Assembly (NCBI GenBank): GCA_009698615.1
Contig: WLPU01000001.1
Coordinates: forward strand, 62,001 to 126,000
DNA: 64,000 nucleotides
Direction: 5' to 3'
DNA from: Actinomycetota bacterium
GTDB taxonomy: Bacteria; Actinomycetota; Actinomycetes; Nanopelagicales; Nanopelagicaceae
Shown one piece after another: positions 43,172 to 51,687 of the stretch. The position numbers and the translations under genes are program-made. How positions within the stretch are numbered: the first letter of the stretch is position 1; the number at the start of each line of letters is the position of its first letter. Under the pieces are notes generated by a model that saw nothing but the letters and a program-made list of their open reading frames with translations, had not been told where the DNA came from and did no database searches.

Positions 43172-44296
43172 TTACCCTAAGATCAATTCCGAATATTTTG
43201 AAGCCATGAAAGATAATGAGAATTGCTCCAACCATGGCCGCGGGACCTCAATTTTTGGTATTGAAACTCCCTTGATTTGATCAGACAGACCTCTATAAAT
43301 CGCCTCTGGGTCACGATAAGGGACGATCGTTGCGTAACTGCCAGCATTAGGCAATTCATTTAAGATCCCAGAAACTGTAAAAATTGATGGAACTGCTGCG
43401 GCGAGAGCTTCTATATATACAAGTCCGAAAGACTCATCTTCGGGACCATTCGGGACGTGCACGAAAGCGTCTAATCCCCATAGAAAATCAGGAATTGAAT
43501 TGTTTGACTCCTCTATAACAAAAGCGTCGCTTTCTATAGAATTGAGAATGTTGAAAACTGAATCATAAGAATCTGAATGCGCTCCGACGATGTGTAATCT
43601 GGTTTGTGGAAACTCTCCGTGCAGTCGTACGAATGCTTGAGCTATGTATTCAATTCCCTTCAGCTCAGTCATCCGTGAAATCACGCCAATCCGGAACACC
43701 TTGACTCTCGTTTGAATTTCTTCCCTAGGAATTTCATTTGATACAGCTATGCGTTGAAATCGTTTTAGATCAATTCCATTGTAGATGACTCGAATCTTTT
43801 CTGATCTTGCATTTTCATCCTCGATTAAAACTTTCTTAACAAGGAGTGAAACGGCAACAATGTCTGTTGCTAGAAAATTAACAGCTCGGTCGAGAAGATT
43901 TCCTAGTCTCTTTTTGTACTTTATGTGAAAATTTGAGTAATGACGAATAAAGATTCTTTTCTTAACTCGAAGTACCTTGGCGCAAAATATCCCAATTATT
44001 GTTGCAAATTGCCCGCTGGTAAAAACGGTCGATGGCTTGGCTTTAAATATATAAAAAAATAGTAAAAGAAATAGAGGAAGACTTCCGTACTTCCCTCGTG
44101 ATCGCAGATTGATGGGTCGAACTCCCAGAGATTCCAGTTCAGAAAGAATTTTTGACTTGTTTGACCCTATGACAATTACCTCTATAACTCCGCCCCCCGC
44201 TTTGACCTTCGCAAGAATCGAAACCAATTGAGGACTTGCATCCACCTCTGACAGGATCGCGAGAATGCGCGGATTCCCGCTGATTTGCTTCCTCAT
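43172..44296 (-). CDS. glycosyltransferase family 4
   Basis: 374 aa. The N-terminal GT-B domain includes SGQFATIIGIFCAKVL and IRHYSNFHIKYKKRLGNL; the C-terminal donor domain has VIYNGIDLKRF, FRIGVISRMTELKGIEYIAQAF and the GPEDESFGLVYIEALAAAVPS stretch with the E-x7-E pair. ATG 44296 follows GGGGGA at good spacing; TTG 44299 is a weaker option. TAATCT at 44309-44314 is a plausible -10. The gene is divergent from the ABC exporter. Confidence 0.87.
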   Translation of the reverse strand: MRKQISGNPRILAILSEVDASPQLVSILAKVKAGGGVIEVIVIGSNKSKILSELESLGVRPINLRSRGKYGSLPLFLLLFFYIFKAKPSTVFTSGQFATIIGIFCAKVLRVKKRIFIRHYSNFHIKYKKRLGNLLDRAVNFLATDIVAVSLLVKKVLIEDENARSEKIRVIYNGIDLKRFQRIAVSNEIPREEIQTRVKVFRIGVISRMTELKGIEYIAQAFVRLHGEFPQTRLHIVGAHSDSYDSVFNILNSIESDAFVIEESNNSIPDFLWGLDAFVHVPNGPEDESFGLVYIEALAAAVPSIFTVSGILNELPNAGSYATIVPYRDPEAIYRGLSDQIKGVSIPKIEVPRPWLEQFSLSFMASKYSELILG

Positions 44297-44393
44297 CAAT
44301 TTCCCCCAAGATTAGGCGAATGATCTACCAAAGATAATTCAATATTCTACTCGTTGAACGTTCTGGATTTGCTGAATCTTTGAAAAAGATCAG

Positions 44394-44399
44394 TAGAAT
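44394..44399 (+). promoter_or_regulatory. -10 box (TAGAAT) before a leaderless mini-ORF
   Basis: TAGAAT ends 7 nt before ATG 44407, the same spacing seen for several leaderless genes in this window. The ABC exporter start itself lies 30 nt after the box, which is too far for a leaderless start and has no Shine-Dalgarno. Confidence 0.5.
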
Positions 44400-44406
44400 T
44401 GCTCAT

Positions 44407-44433
44407 ATGAGATTGAAACTTGCTGTTGTATGA
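44407..44433 (+). CDS. putative 8-codon leader ORF coupled to the ABC exporter
   Basis: ATG 44407 opens an eight-residue frame (MRLKLAVV) that ends in TGA 44431-44433. The ABC exporter ATG is 44430-44432, so the two overlap as ATGA. The mini-ORF start has a good leaderless -10, whereas the exporter start has no SD, so ribosomes could enter at the mini-ORF and restart. Too short for any homology test by eye; chance remains possible. Confidence 0.4.
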   Translation: MRLKLAVV

Positions 44434-46265
44434 GAAGTATTCGACAACACTGGAAACTTAGTACTCTAGGACGCGCCGCGAGCGTTCTAGATTCCCTTGA
44501 CCGACGAAAAATGTATTTTGTAACCTTAATTCAAATCTTACTAAGCTTGTTGGATTTGCTTGGTGTTGTGTTGATCGGAGTGCTAGGAGCATTGGCTGTT
44601 AGCGGAGTTCAATCTCTTCACCCCGGAACGAGAGTTGGATACGTATTAACTTTCTTTCACATAACTCACTTTTCGTTTACTCAACAGATCGCGTTCATTG
44701 GAGCAATTGCAGTCACATCGCTTGTCGGAAGAACCATTTTCTCAATTATCTTTACACGCAAAATACTTTTCTTTCTAAGTCGGCGCGGCGCAAAAATTTC
44801 AGCAAATTTGGTATCACGTTTACTTTCGCAACCCATGTTGCTTGTTCAAAAACTAACAAGTCAAGAAACTCTTTATTCTGTAACCAACGGCGTAGAGGTC
44901 ATAACTTTAAATATTCTCGCTGTAGCTGTTAGCCTAGTCTCAGATTTCGCCTCTCTCGTAATTCTCTTAATTGGACTATTTGTCGTGGATCCGATTATTT
45001 CTATAGGAACATTGTTAGTTTTTGGAGTCATCGGCACAGTGCTGTATTTCTTTATGCATGTACGTGCACGCATAATTGGTTTACGCAGTTCTGAGCTACG
45101 AATTCGCAGTAACGAAAAGATTATCGAAGTATTTAGCTCTTACCGTGAGTCTGTTGTTAGAAACCGACGAGACTTCTACGCACGGGAAATTGGAAGGATG
45201 CGGTTCGATTTGGCGGATGTACTCGCCGAGGGAAGTTTTATGCCGTATGTCGGAAAGTATGTAATTGAGACGACAGTTGTTTTAGGTGCAGTTTTGCTGG
45301 GTGCCGCCCAGTTTATTTTACAAGACGCTACCCATGCGGTCGGCACGCTAGCGGTCTTTCTAGCAGCTGGTAGCAGAATTGCACCAGCTGTTTTGAGATT
45401 ACAGCAAGGCGCTGTCACTATTCGATCAAATTCCGGTGCAGCGAATGTGACTTTAGAAATGATCGAAAATTTAAGTGAGGTAAAGCATTTACCAAACGTT
45501 GACGACACTGTAGATATTATTCATGAAGGATTTGATGCGTCGGTGAATATGGCTTCAGTATCATTTAAGTACTCCGGGCGAGACGAAAGTGCGATCTCAG
45601 ATGTTTCGCTTAGAATTCCTGCTGGTGCCTCTGTCGCAATTGTGGGACCTTCGGGATCTGGAAAAACAACTCTTATCGATAACTTACTTGGGGTAATAGA
45701 TCCAGATGAGGGTCACGTTTCAATATCGGGTCAATGCCCAAACGAAGCAATTTCTAGATGGCCTGGAGCAATTGCATATGTTTCGCAAGATGTAGTAATT
45801 TCGAATGGGACGATCCGGGAAAATGTAGCCTTAGGGTATCCAATCGAAGTGGCCACTGAAGAATTGGTTCTCCGTGCCTTAGAAGTTGCGCATTTAGATC
45901 AATTTGTTTCCGAGTTACCTTTTGGTATCGACACACCTGTTGGTGAAAGGGGGACACAAATTAGTGGGGGGCAACGCCAGAGGTTGGGCATTGCTAGAGC
46001 CATGTTCACTCGTCCTCATTTGTTGGTATTAGATGAAGCTACGAGTTCCCTAGACGGGGAGACCGAAGCAGCGATTTCTTCTGCCATACATGCCTTGCGT
46101 GGTTCAACGACTGTTGTCATGATTGCACATCGTCTATCCACCGTGAGAGAAGCGGATGTCGTTGTTTATTTGGATCGTGGAAAAGTAATTGCGACAGGTT
46201 CATTTACGGAAGTTAGAAATCGAGTTCCAGATTTTGACCGGCAAGCAAAATTGATGGGAATTTAG
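44430..46265 (+). CDS. ABC exporter, fused permease and ATPase (MsbA/PglK type)
   Basis: 611 aa. About six transmembrane helices fill residues 20-320; the nucleotide-binding domain follows with Walker A GPSGSGKTTL (about 406-415), the Q-loop YVSQDVV, signature ISGGQRQRLGIARAMF, Walker B LLVLDEATSSLDG and the H-loop AHRLS. Half-transporters of this type work as dimers and flip lipid-linked oligosaccharides or lipids. As the only complete exporter in the island it is the best candidate to move the glycan across the membrane (inference). Confidence 0.88.
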   Translation: MRSIRQHWKLSTLGRAASVLDSLDRRKMYFVTLIQILLSLLDLLGVVLIGVLGALAVSGVQSLHPGTRVGYVLTFFHITHFSFTQQIAFIGAIAVTSLVGRTIFSIIFTRKILFFLSRRGAKISANLVSRLLSQPMLLVQKLTSQETLYSVTNGVEVITLNILAVAVSLVSDFASLVILLIGLFVVDPIISIGTLLVFGVIGTVLYFFMHVRARIIGLRSSELRIRSNEKIIEVFSSYRESVVRNRRDFYAREIGRMRFDLADVLAEGSFMPYVGKYVIETTVVLGAVLLGAAQFILQDATHAVGTLAVFLAAGSRIAPAVLRLQQGAVTIRSNSGAANVTLEMIENLSEVKHLPNVDDTVDIIHEGFDASVNMASVSFKYSGRDESAISDVSLRIPAGASVAIVGPSGSGKTTLIDNLLGVIDPDEGHVSISGQCPNEAISRWPGAIAYVSQDVVISNGTIRENVALGYPIEVATEELVLRALEVAHLDQFVSELPFGIDTPVGERGTQISGGQRQRLGIARAMFTRPHLLVLDEATSSLDGETEAAISSAIHALRGSTTVVMIAHRLSTVREADVVVYLDRGKVIATGSFTEVRNRVPDFDRQAKLMGI

Positions 46266-46267
46266 CG

Positions 46268-47128
46268 CTAGATTAAAGTGAGAAGCTTTTTCCCATAGTC
46301 GGATCCTTTTAGCGCCATTGCGTTTTCTGAAAGTTTTTCAGAGTTTATTAGCCCTAAGCGCCAAGCAACCTCATCAGGACTTCCGATGAGAAGCCCTTGG
46401 CGTTCTTGCAAGATTTGAACAAAACTACCTGCCTCGAGAAGGCGATGAGGTGTTCCGGTATCTAACCAAGCAGTTCCGCGAGACCAAAATCGAGTGATAA
46501 GTCTACCTTCAGGGATATATGAATTAAGGAGATCGACAATCTCCAATTCTCCTCGCACAGAAGGAACTATTTTCTTCACGATTTTGAATACATCATTGGG
46601 AAACATATAAAGCCCAGATAACGCCACATTGCTAATGAAATCCTTAGGTTTCTCAATTATTCTTAAAGTTAAACCTTTCGAGTCCAATTCCACGACACCA
46701 AATTCGGAGGGATTAGATACCTCTGAAACGAAACAGATTGCATTTTTGCTGTCAGGGGTGAATAACACTTCTTGATCAAAATCAGGCCCATAGAAAAAAT
46801 TATCTCCTAGAATTAGGACTACACCCTTGGAGGTGTCTAGCAAACCTTCAGCAACATTGAAGGCATCAGGAATCCCCTTTGGTTCATTTTGAACTGCATA
46901 AGAAATATTGATTCCCCATTGGGAACCATCTTTCAATAAGTTTTGGTGGGCCGCCGCAGAATTTGGAGTCGTAATTACCACAATATCTCGCACACCACTC
47001 AGCATCAGGGTCGACAACGGGTAATACACAAGCGGTTTGTCGTATACTGGTAATAATTGTTTGCTGGTGGCGATCGTCATTGGCCACAGGCGAGTGCCAT
47101 TTCCACCCGATAAGAGGATTCCTTGCAT
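46268..47128 (-). CDS. rmlA: glucose-1-phosphate thymidylyltransferase
   Basis: 286 aa; makes dTDP-glucose from dTTP and glucose 1-phosphate. GILLSGGNGTRLWPMT (RmlA has LAGGxGTRL, here LSGG), SKQLLPVYDKPLVYYPLSTLM, LILGDNFFYG metal site and EKPKDFISNVALSGLYMF are all characteristic. The start codon at 47126-47128 directly abuts the ATG of rmlB on the other strand. The C-terminus ends 3 nt from the stop of the convergent ABC gene. Confidence 0.95.
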   Translation of the reverse strand: MQGILLSGGNGTRLWPMTIATSKQLLPVYDKPLVYYPLSTLMLSGVRDIVVITTPNSAAAHQNLLKDGSQWGINISYAVQNEPKGIPDAFNVAEGLLDTSKGVVLILGDNFFYGPDFDQEVLFTPDSKNAICFVSEVSNPSEFGVVELDSKGLTLRIIEKPKDFISNVALSGLYMFPNDVFKIVKKIVPSVRGELEIVDLLNSYIPEGRLITRFWSRGTAWLDTGTPHRLLEAGSFVQILQERQGLLIGSPDEVAWRLGLINSEKLSENAMALKGSDYGKKLLTLI

Positions 47129-48094
47129 ATGGAAGACAATAGCAAGTTTAAGCGCCTTTTAGTAACGGGCGGAGCGGGATTTATTGGTTCAGAATATGTT
47201 CGATCGAGTTTAAGTGGGACTTTGTACGGTGGGAAACCAGAAAAGATCACTGTCGTAGATTCCCTTACATATGCTGGAAACAAGAAACGACTTTCTGAAG
47301 TTTGGGACAACAAGGAATTTGCTTTTGTACAGGCGGATGTCCGCGATCAAGGCGTTATTTCTGAATTAATTGATGCGCATGATGTGGTCATACACTTTGC
47401 TGCAGAATCTCATGTGGATAGGAGCATTGAAAATAGCCAGGATTTCATCGAGACAAATGTCCTAGGTACGCATCGCGTGCTTCATGCAGCACGTGAATTC
47501 AATAAAACCGTAGTCCTGATTTCGACCGATGAAGTTTACGGATCCATAAATGAGGGTGCTGCGAACGAACAGACAATTCTAAATCCATCCTCTCCCTATT
47601 CTGCAAGCAAGGCATCAGCGGACTTACTTGCATTGTCGTTTGTCACAACTTACGGCCTTGATGTGCGAGTAACGCGCTGTGTAAATAATTACGGGAAATA
47701 TCAAGATCTAGAGAAGTTAATTCCTAAGATTGTTCACAACCTCAGAAGTGGGCTGAAAATTCCTTTGTATGGGACCGGACTCAACGTCCGAGATTGGATT
47801 CACACGAAAGATCACTGCGATGCGATAGCTCGCGTTCTTCATATTGGGGCTCCCGGCGAGATCTACAACATTGGCGGGGATGAAAGCTATAGCAATATTG
47901 AACTTGCTTATATTTTGTTATCTTATTTCAATCTAGAAAAAGATCAAATTGAATTTGTTCAAGATCGCCTAGGCCATGATATGCGGTATGCCGTAGATTC
48001 AAGTAAAATAAAATCGCAACTGGATTGGAAACCACGTCATAGACTTACCGATTCAATTTCTGAAATCGAAAAAGGAATTGTTTTTTTATCCTAA
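47129..48094 (+). CDS. rmlB: dTDP-glucose 4,6-dehydratase
   Basis: 321 aa; converts dTDP-glucose to dTDP-4-keto-6-deoxyglucose using bound NAD. LLVTGGAGFIGSEYVR, FAAESHVDRSIENSQDFIETN, STDEVYGSI with catalytic Thr-Asp-Glu, YSASKASADLL, RCVNNYGKYQDLEKLIP and GTGLNVRDWIHTKDHC are the RmlB signatures. ATG 47129 is chosen over TTG 47123, which would overlap rmlA; AGAGGA at 47113-47118 is a possible RBS within rmlA. Ends with a 4-nt tail overlap with rmlC. Confidence 0.95.
   Translation: MEDNSKFKRLLVTGGAGFIGSEYVRSSLSGTLYGGKPEKITVVDSLTYAGNKKRLSEVWDNKEFAFVQADVRDQGVISELIDAHDVVIHFAAESHVDRSIENSQDFIETNVLGTHRVLHAAREFNKTVVLISTDEVYGSINEGAANEQTILNPSSPYSASKASADLLALSFVTTYGLDVRVTRCVNNYGKYQDLEKLIPKIVHNLRSGLKIPLYGTGLNVRDWIHTKDHCDAIARVLHIGAPGEIYNIGGDESYSNIELAYILLSYFNLEKDQIEFVQDRLGHDMRYAVDSSKIKSQLDWKPRHRLTDSISEIEKGIVFLS
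47136..47141 (-). promoter_or_regulatory. -10 box (TATTGT, minus strand) of rmlA inside rmlB
   Basis: On the minus strand TATTGT ends 7 nt before the rmlA ATG. With no gap between rmlA and rmlB, this promoter has to lie within the first codons of rmlB. Confidence 0.4.
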
Positions 48095-48642
48095 AGTTCT
48101 GCTAGGGGGTAAGAATTAAGATTAGGTGCGTCCGCATCCTTGTCAGATAGCACTAAAGGCTCTTCCCACTCGATTCCTAACGTTTCATCTAACGGATTGA
48201 TTCCTAGTTCGTCTGCAGGATTGTAGGAGCGATCGAAGCAATAGAGAACCGAACTGTCGCCGCCTAAACTCTGCATACCATGCCCAACACCTGCTGGAAT
48301 CAAAATGAGTGTGGGATTAGCCCCATCTAACTCAATCCTTGTGATATTTCTAAAAGTAGAAGAATCTGGCCTTAGATCGACTAAAACATCTAAGACTCGA
48401 CCTGCAATACAGGTAAGCACTTTTCTTTGCGGTGAATTTTTCTTGGTCCGATGGATCCCTCGGACTGACCCAGATTTCGACACCACGAAATTGATTTGAA
48501 CTGGTGAAAAATTAGCCCATTCCTCAACGCCTTGGACTGATGCTTTATTCCAAAGCTCCACAAGAAATCCGCGCGCATCTTCGTGAGGAGTGAGCTGTAA
48601 AGTAAATGCCCCGTCTATTTTAGGAACCGGCACAAAATTCAT
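48091..48642 (-). CDS. rmlC: dTDP-4-dehydrorhamnose 3,5-epimerase
   Basis: 183-aa cupin. Landmarks are ARGFLVELWNK, SVRGIHRTKKNSPQRKVLTCIAGRVLDVLVDLR with the catalytic His in RGIH, LILIPAGVGHGMQSL and the C-terminal YNPADELGINPLDETLGIEW. It epimerises C3 and C5 of dTDP-4-keto-6-deoxyglucose. No rmlD follows; instead it overlaps by 4 nt the DegT aminotransferase, which suggests that a 4-amino sugar rather than rhamnose may be the end product, unless rmlD lies elsewhere. Confidence 0.88.
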   Translation of the reverse strand: MNFVPVPKIDGAFTLQLTPHEDARGFLVELWNKASVQGVEEWANFSPVQINFVVSKSGSVRGIHRTKKNSPQRKVLTCIAGRVLDVLVDLRPDSSTFRNITRIELDGANPTLILIPAGVGHGMQSLGGDSSVLYCFDRSYNPADELGINPLDETLGIEWEEPLVLSDKDADAPNLNSYPLAEL

Positions 48643-49784
48643 TGAATGCCTCCAGACATCGCTTGAACTACGACCCCTGCTACAAATTCGACATCTTCAA
48701 TGACAAGCCCGACATGCTGAGGCAATAGGAGAGTAGTTGCGGCAAATTCATCAGAATTTAAGAATTCTAGATTTTGCGCCCCGTAAAGTGGCACTCGATT
48801 CAAGGGGAAATAGCGAAAAGTTGTATAAATTCCATGATCGTTTAGATACTCTGCAAGGTCATCTCGTTTGGATGCAGGCACAGAAACTGGAAAGAAATAG
48901 TGAGAGAGGTTATCCGTAAAATCTTCTAGAGGCATTCCGATCGAGGGGACATCCTTTAACAGTTTGAAGTAAAGCTCCGCATTTCGTTTGCGAATTTTCA
49001 AATTTTCATTTAGTTTACGCAGCTGAACTCTTGCTATGGCCGCAGATATATCGTTCATAATGGACCTACGTCCCGGATAGGAAACATCAAACTCCCACCA
49101 TCGTTTTTGCTGTCCAGCCGAAGACGCGCCAGATACATTCGAAAGCCCCATATACATCCGTTCGCGCAGTGCTGCAGCCTTCTCGGTAGATTTCGCAAAG
49201 ATAACTCCACCATCTCCTGCTACAACCATCTTCATCGCATCCAACGACCAAACCCCAAAATCTCCAAAGGTTCCGCAAGGTTGATCCTGGTAAACCGAAC
49301 CCATCGCGCCTGCGGCATCTTCGATCAAGACGATCTCCCTCTCGGAAGCCCAACTAGCGATCTTGTGTATTTCAGCAGGCAGACCGCCGAAATGCTGGAT
49401 TAAAATTGCCTTAGTTTTAGGAGTTACTACAGCCTTGATCCTTTCGAGTGTTGCATTTCCAGTTTTTGAATCCACATCACAGAAAACGGCCTTCATTCCC
49501 TGTCCGACGATCGCATTTGCTGCCCCTACGAAACTGATTGTTGGAAGGATCACCTCATCTCCCGCTTTGGCAACTAAATTAAGAATTTGGAACATCGCCT
49601 CAGTGCAGGAATTTGTTGTTAAAACGTTTTGTGGTAGCACACCTAGGAACCCCGCGAATTCCTTCTCAAAGGAATCTACTTCCTGTCCCCGGCCCGGCCA
49701 ATTTCGTTCAAAAACCCCAGAAATCGCGGCGAGTTCATCTTCGCCCAACCTTGGCTGGAAGACCTGGATCATTCGCTTCTCCAT
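48639..49784 (-). CDS. DegT/DnrJ/EryC1/StrS-family sugar aminotransferase
   Basis: 381 aa PLP enzyme that aminates keto-sugars on nucleotides. NSCTEAMFQILNLVAKAGDEVILPTISFVG (N-terminal block), EDAAGAMGSVYQDQPCGTFGDFGVWSLDAMKMVVAGDGGVI with the Schiff-base Lys after SLDAM, and RRSIMNDISAAIARVQL are typical. Some relatives use Lys to His changes as dehydratases; here Lys is present. Likely substrates are dTDP-4-keto or 3-keto-6-deoxyhexoses from RmlA-C. Confidence 0.88.
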   Translation of the reverse strand: MEKRMIQVFQPRLGEDELAAISGVFERNWPGRGQEVDSFEKEFAGFLGVLPQNVLTTNSCTEAMFQILNLVAKAGDEVILPTISFVGAANAIVGQGMKAVFCDVDSKTGNATLERIKAVVTPKTKAILIQHFGGLPAEIHKIASWASEREIVLIEDAAGAMGSVYQDQPCGTFGDFGVWSLDAMKMVVAGDGGVIFAKSTEKAAALRERMYMGLSNVSGASSAGQQKRWWEFDVSYPGRRSIMNDISAAIARVQLRKLNENLKIRKRNAELYFKLLKDVPSIGMPLEDFTDNLSHYFFPVSVPASKRDDLAEYLNDHGIYTTFRYFPLNRVPLYGAQNLEFLNSDEFAATTLLLPQHVGLVIEDVEFVAGVVVQAMSGGIQ

Positions 49785-49857
49785 TTGACTACCCTATTGC
49801 ATTCATTGCCCATCTCAACTTACATAGCGAACCCGGAGAAAAAGTCTCAAGCAAACT

Positions 49858-50690
49858 TCAAATTCTTCCGCTGGCCATGTATTCAGTCCCTCGATCTTCT
49901 AAAACTTCTGGTAGGAGGTACCAAGCGTCCCAGGAGAATTGAGAGTTGATCGGATCGAGGATATAGCCTTCACCTTCGAGGAGTCTTCTGACGGAGACTC
50001 TGTCACTCCGAAAATTATGGTTTACTGAAATCAATTTTGGCTTAAATCGTAACCAATCATTGGTTTTTAGCACTTCTAGTTCGTCACCCTCGCAATCGAT
50101 CGATAAATATTCGAAGTCATCTGGCACACAATTCATTACAAAGACTTTGGAGAGCGTAGAACCCTCAACTCGAATAGTCCTACCAGAAGTTTTGAAAAGT
50201 CTGTGGTGCTTTTGATCCGCAGCGTTTGTTGTGTTGAATTCAGGTTCAATTGCGATTTCAAGCTTTACGCTACTTTTACTGCTGATGGCAACTGGAATAA
50301 CTGCACATTTTCTAAATTTTCGAAGGAGTTGGACGGATTCAGGGGAAGGTTCAATTAATAATCCATTCCAACCAAAGTCAGTTTCTAGCAGGAATGTATT
50401 ACTCAAATATTTTGGATTACAAGCGCCTACGTCGACAAACCACCCCCCCCGAGACCTTTAAGCCGATAAAGGACCCATAAGTCTTGTTGAAGTTGCGCTA
50501 CAGACCTTCCTTGATTTAAGAGACAGTAACCCTGCCACCGAAGCTGCTCAGAAGTTGGCCCTTTCGAAAATGCAGAATCAAGTCCAGAATTCAAAACTAA
50601 TCGAAACATCATAAACTTTACAAATTTCAAAGAAAAAAATGCATAAAGGATTCTACCGAAAACTAATTCAAAAAATTTCTGAATCCTCAC
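49858..50690 (-). pseudogene. FkbM-family methyltransferase split by a G8 tract (possible phase-off gene)
   Basis: Two frames read as one FkbM methyltransferase. From GTG 50690 the first part runs to QQDLWVLYRLKGLGGGG and then leaves frame; the other frame supplies WFVDVGACNPKYLSNTFLLE, EPSPESVQLL, EYLSIDCEGDELEVL and GYILDPIN, the classical SAM core. The switch occurs exactly at eight G residues (minus strand, 50443-50450). Nine or six G would restore one frame of about 277 residues. This may be slipped-strand phase variation, a recent mutation, or a sequencing error; the core without the first 95 residues (TTG 50406) would lack motif I. GATACT (50697-50702) is 6 nt before the GTG. Confidence 0.75.
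50443..50450 (-). repeat. homopolymer tract (G8 on the coding strand)
   Basis: Eight consecutive C on the plus strand, inside the FkbM gene. It is the longest G/C homopolymer I noticed; other G/C runs (at 34437, 38975, 41338, 45966) reach six and do not break frames. Confidence 0.9.
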
Positions 50691-50721
50691 AATCTAAGTA
50701 TCTTGGATTGTCCACAATAAG

Positions 50722-51675
50722 TCAATGGCTACCAAGCAAAAAGAATTTACCAGCTCTTTTAAAGTCCCTGAAAACTAAGCACTTTGCACATTCATAAAAT
50801 ATATAAAGTCGCGTCGAGATTCTAATTCGACTTAAAATGCGGGCAAGCATTAGTTTTCGAACTTTGAATAGCGATGACATTTCATTGTAAGTAGCAGATT
50901 CTTCTATAAGTCGACTTAATTTCGCCTCAGGGTTCTCAGAAAGGCTCTTGTGATGCCGTCTGTATTGGCCAAGCTCCTCATCCACCAACAAGAGATCACC
51001 CTTGAGAAGGAAGATCTGAAACAAGATTTCAATGTCTGATGTCACTAATAGATCCATCCTGAATGGTGATTGCAGCAGAAAATCTCTTTTCCACATTATC
51101 AAGGGAAAGTATAAGAAATCACCAATTGCGATCATATTTATCGCAATCTTCCAATTAATGAGAGTCGTTACTGGGTCATGCTTGGCATTCCCCCCTCTTG
51201 TCGATTGAAGAGTACTTGCCCTCCAGATTAGGTCCTTTGTTTTGTCAGGTAATGGACGAAAAATAAGGCCATTGCTGTCGATAACTTGTGTTCTTGATTG
51301 GATAAGTGCTGCCGTTGGATACTTCTGGCTCACCGCCAATAATCTCTCCAAATATCCAGGCAGAAGGCGATCATCATGTCCTAAGAAGATAGTCCACTTG
51401 GCATTAGAAAGGGTCTTTGCGATTTCTAAAGTCTTGTTTAGACCCAAATTCCTAGGATTAGAAACATAAGAAATCCTCGGATCTTTTAAAGATTCGATAA
51501 ATCCTCGGGCGATTAAGTCATTCGGACTATCATCGATTACTAAAAGCCGAAAATTTGTGAAAGTTTGCGCACGAACACTTTCTACGGCTTCGCACAGATA
51601 ATCAAATGCACGGTAATAAGGAATAATGATGTCCACGGCTGTTGGAACATTAATGCTGTCCGCGAAATCATTCAC
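50722..51675 (-). CDS. glycosyltransferase family 2
   Basis: 317 aa. VDIIIPYYRAFDYLCEAVESVRAQTF starts the GT-A fold, then VIDDSPND, NLGLNKTLEIAKTLSNAKWTIFLGHDDRLLPGY with the DD metal motif, and an acceptor half with FPLIMWKRDFLL. The final 40 residues are hydrophobic and basic, perhaps membrane-binding. GTG 51675 has TAATCT 6 nt upstream. This is the last gene of the island before the helicase flank. Confidence 0.87.
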   Translation of the reverse strand: MNDFADSINVPTAVDIIIPYYRAFDYLCEAVESVRAQTFTNFRLLVIDDSPNDLIARGFIESLKDPRISYVSNPRNLGLNKTLEIAKTLSNAKWTIFLGHDDRLLPGYLERLLAVSQKYPTAALIQSRTQVIDSNGLIFRPLPDKTKDLIWRASTLQSTRGGNAKHDPVTTLINWKIAINMIAIGDFLYFPLIMWKRDFLLQSPFRMDLLVTSDIEILFQIFLLKGDLLLVDEELGQYRRHHKSLSENPEAKLSRLIEESATYNEMSSLFKVRKLMLARILSRIRISTRLYIFYECAKCLVFRDFKRAGKFFLLGSH

Positions 51676-51681
51676 ACGGCG

Positions 51682-51687
51682 AGATTA
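51682..51687 (-). promoter_or_regulatory. -10 box (TGC-TAATCT, minus strand) of a leaderless promoter
   Basis: On the minus strand TAATCT, preceded by TGC (extended -10), ends 6 nt before GTG 51675. No Shine-Dalgarno lies between. Confidence 0.45.

Noticed and set aside
45966-45971. Other G/C homopolymers of six (also 34437, 38975, 41338) as phase-variation tracts
   Set aside because: They are short and lie inside intact reading frames; only the eight-base tract at 50443 breaks a gene.
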